Source: Gammaproteobacteria bacterium
Lineage (GTDB): Bacteria; Pseudomonadota; Gammaproteobacteria; Pseudomonadales; Azotimanducaceae
Assembly (NCBI GenBank): GCA_009837725.1
Contig: VXSY01000113.1
Span: 10,623-46,911 of the forward strand
Direction of reading: 5' to 3'
DNA: 36,289 nucleotides
Made by a program: the position numbers and the translations under genes. Numbering within the stretch: position 1 is the stretch's first letter; each line of letters opens with the position of its first letter. This document shows, piece by piece, positions 34,612 through 36,289 of the stretch. The notes below the pieces were generated by a model. The model searched no databases. It saw only the letters and a program-made list of their open reading frames with translations, and was not told the DNA's origin.

Positions 34612-36021
34612 GTGGCAGTTACTGCCGAGGCGACCGCCGCCGCGGTGCAGGACCGCCTGCCGCGCAAGGTCGTTTTCGCGTACGGCATTCCTGGCGTCGG
34701 GGCCGGTTACATGTACTTGCTGATCGGCTTGTACGTGATGAAGTTCTCCACCGACGTGCTCCTGATCTCGCCCTTGGTCATGGGCCTCATCTTCAGCGCC
34801 TCGAGGGTTTGGGACGCGGTATCGGATCCGCTCGTCGGCTATCTGTCGGATCGCACGCGCTCGCGGTTCGGTCGCCGTCGCACCTGGATGGCGGCCAGCG
34901 TCGTACCCATCTGCATCACCTTCGTGATGATTTTCGCCCCACCTGAAGGGCTGGCCGGCTTCGGCCTCACGATTTGGATGGCCGTGGCCATCGTCGGCTT
35001 CTATTCGGTGATGACGGCCTTCTTCGTGCCGCACCTGTCCTTGGGCGCCGAGCTTTCCACCAACTACCACGAGCGCAGCCGGCTGTTCGGCTACCGCCAC
35101 GGCTTCTACACCTTCGGCTCGATCTTCTGCCTCGTCACCATGCAGCTCCTCATCGGTGCGGAAACGGAAGGGGTGGAAGTTGCGCGGGAGCGGGCGCTGG
35201 ACCTTTCGTTGCCAGCCGCCGCCTTCATGGCCGCCGTGATCGTGCTGGCGGTGGCTGGGCTGCGCGAGCGGCCGGAGTTTCAGGGTCGTGTGGGCGCGAA
35301 CCCGCTCAAGGCGTTTGCCGACGTGTGGCGCAACAAGCACTCGCGGCTGCTCATCATCGTCACCCTGATCGAGAACATCGGCTCTGCCGCCATTGGCGTG
35401 CTGACGCTCTATGTCGCGCAATACGTCGTCGGTGCGCCGCACATGGCGCCGCTCGTGATCCTCTCGTACATGATCCCGTCCGCCTTCTCGGTGCCGCTGT
35501 GGATTCCCCTGTCGCGGCGCATCGGCAAGGTGCGGCTGTGGCTGTTCTCCATGCTCGGCACCGGGCTTTCCTTCGGCGGCATGTTCGCGCTGCCATTCCT
35601 ACCGCCGGAACTGCGGCTCGGCACCATGTTCGTGCTGGCGGTGTTCGCCGGCCTCGCCGCCGGCTGCGGCGGCACCATCGCGCCGTCGGTGCAGGGCGAC
35701 GTGATCGACTACGACGAACACCTGACCGGCGAGCGCAAGGAAGGCTCCTACTTCGCCGCCTGGAACTTCGTGTACAAGAGCGCCCTCGGCATCATGCTGG
35801 CGCTGACCGGGTTCGTGCTGGACCTGTCCGGCTTCGTGCCAAATCAGGAACAGACCATGACGACGCAGGTGTGGATGGTGGGGCTATACGGCCTCTTCCC
35901 CTTGATCTGCTACCTGATCGGCGCGGCGCTGTTCACTCGCTTCAGCTTGGACGAGGCGGCGTACAAGGAAATCCGAGCCGGGTTAGACGCGAAGGCGGCG
36001 GAACGCGCCGGCGGGCATTAG
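34612..36021 (+). CDS. GPH-family (MFS_2, MelB-like) transporter
   Basis: 469 residues with about twelve hydrophobic segments. The family motif DAVSDPLVGYLSDRTRSRFGRRR (contiguous from about residue 66) marks the glycoside-pentoside-hexuronide:cation symporters. A second family-type block, GDVIDYDEHLTGERKEGSYF, is near residue 363. It would import a sugar or a related polar compound with Na+ or H+. It starts at GTG two bases after the SDR stop, and coupling to the SDR gene is likely. An alternative GTG at 34645 has a slightly better purine run in front. Confidence 0.92.
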   Translation: MAVTAEATAAAVQDRLPRKVVFAYGIPGVGAGYMYLLIGLYVMKFSTDVLLISPLVMGLIFSASRVWDAVSDPLVGYLSDRTRSRFGRRRTWMAASVVPICITFVMIFAPPEGLAGFGLTIWMAVAIVGFYSVMTAFFVPHLSLGAELSTNYHERSRLFGYRHGFYTFGSIFCLVTMQLLIGAETEGVEVARERALDLSLPAAAFMAAVIVLAVAGLRERPEFQGRVGANPLKAFADVWRNKHSRLLIIVTLIENIGSAAIGVLTLYVAQYVVGAPHMAPLVILSYMIPSAFSVPLWIPLSRRIGKVRLWLFSMLGTGLSFGGMFALPFLPPELRLGTMFVLAVFAGLAAGCGGTIAPSVQGDVIDYDEHLTGERKEGSYFAAWNFVYKSALGIMLALTGFVLDLSGFVPNQEQTMTTQVWMVGLYGLFPLICYLIGAALFTRFSLDEAAYKEIRAGLDAKAAERAGGH

Positions 36022-36026
36022 CAAGC

Positions 36027-36223
36027 CCTCCTCGAACAAAGCCCCGCCGGCAAACACCGAAGCAACTGTCCCTGCCATGCGAGGGCCTCTCTGGACGGAG
36101 GGCGTCCCGCCCTCCAAGCGTGCCGAAGGCGCGCACGCAGCGGACCCGGCCAAAGCCACCGCAGCCCGCGCTCCTGACAACGCCAACAAAGCGCCAGCCC
36201 CGAATAACGCCACCATCAAAGCA
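36027..36223 (+). repeat. long repeat A, copy 2
   Basis: It begins CCTCCTCGAACAAAGC six bases after the transporter stop and runs to a CGCCAACAAAGCGCCAGCC block and its tail. It matches 10885-11079 over its whole length, with an apparently identical core of about 74 bases from CCTGCCATGCGAGGG to GCGCACGCAGCGGA. Confidence 0.88.
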
Positions 36224-36289
36224 GCCCCTGCCACGCGAGGGCCTCTCTGGACGGAGGGCGTCCCGCCCTCCAGGCGTGCCGAAGGCGCG
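36224..36289 (+). repeat. long repeat A, copy 3 (cut by the window end)
   Basis: CCCTGCCACGCGAGGGCCTC leads into the GGAGGGCGTCCCGCCCTCC hairpin and GCGTGCCGAAGGCGCG, directly after copy 2. Only the core of the repeat is visible before the window ends. Confidence 0.85.

Overview
The window is a GC-rich chromosomal segment of a gammaproteobacterium. The evidence is the run rnr-rlmB-rpsF-rpsR-rplI-dnaB-radA together with hflK-hflC-purA, the 243-residue RlmB, and the gamma-type S6/S18/L9 sequences. I cannot name a genus. The free-standing repeats, TonB receptors, FolE2, CaiB-type CoA-transferase and GPH transporter would suit a free-living or host-associated marine lineage, but that is inference.

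Layout. 1-3.9 kb: the 5' part of a TonB-dependent receptor and a small His/Cys-rich exported protein (minus strand), then a plus-strand run of a GT-C membrane glycosyltransferase, a GT2 glycosyltransferase and a DUF547 protein. 4-7.8 kb: a TVP38/TMEM64-flavoprotein fusion, an outer-membrane barrel and a small exported CxxC protein. 7.9-15.8 kb: the minus-strand information-processing core (radA, dnaB, rplI, rpsR, rpsF, rlmB, rnr) with a divergent tRNA-Leu(CAG). 16.3-26.8 kb: an accessory block with a TonB receptor and its two-component pair, folE2, a three-gene nuclease-like cassette (RNase J-like beta-CASP protein, a 107-residue basic protein, a PD-(D/E)XK-like protein), an MFS transporter and a VapBC-type toxin-antitoxin pair. 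26.8-30.5 kb: the core resumes with a Trm112-like protein, purA, hflC and hflK. 31-36 kb: a tandem CaiB/BaiF CoA-transferase with one frameshift, an unusual tRNA-Lys(TTT), an SDR dehydrogenase and a GPH-type transporter.

The most unusual property is the density of small structured repeats. More than a dozen paired-hairpin elements lie between genes. Their first stem varies in sequence but stays paired. Two copies are inserted in frame in the RNase R gene, and one lies inside a local duplication of the rplI start that creates a 34-codon leader ORF ending on the rplI start codon. Two longer repeats (about 195 bp and 115 bp) recur some 25 kb apart.

The best candidate for an undescribed system is the compact cassette at 21918-24444. 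It pairs an RNase J-like protein with a protein carrying the spaced E...D...ExK...Q pattern of PD-(D/E)XK nucleases, and sits in an accessory block that interrupts a usually conserved gene order.
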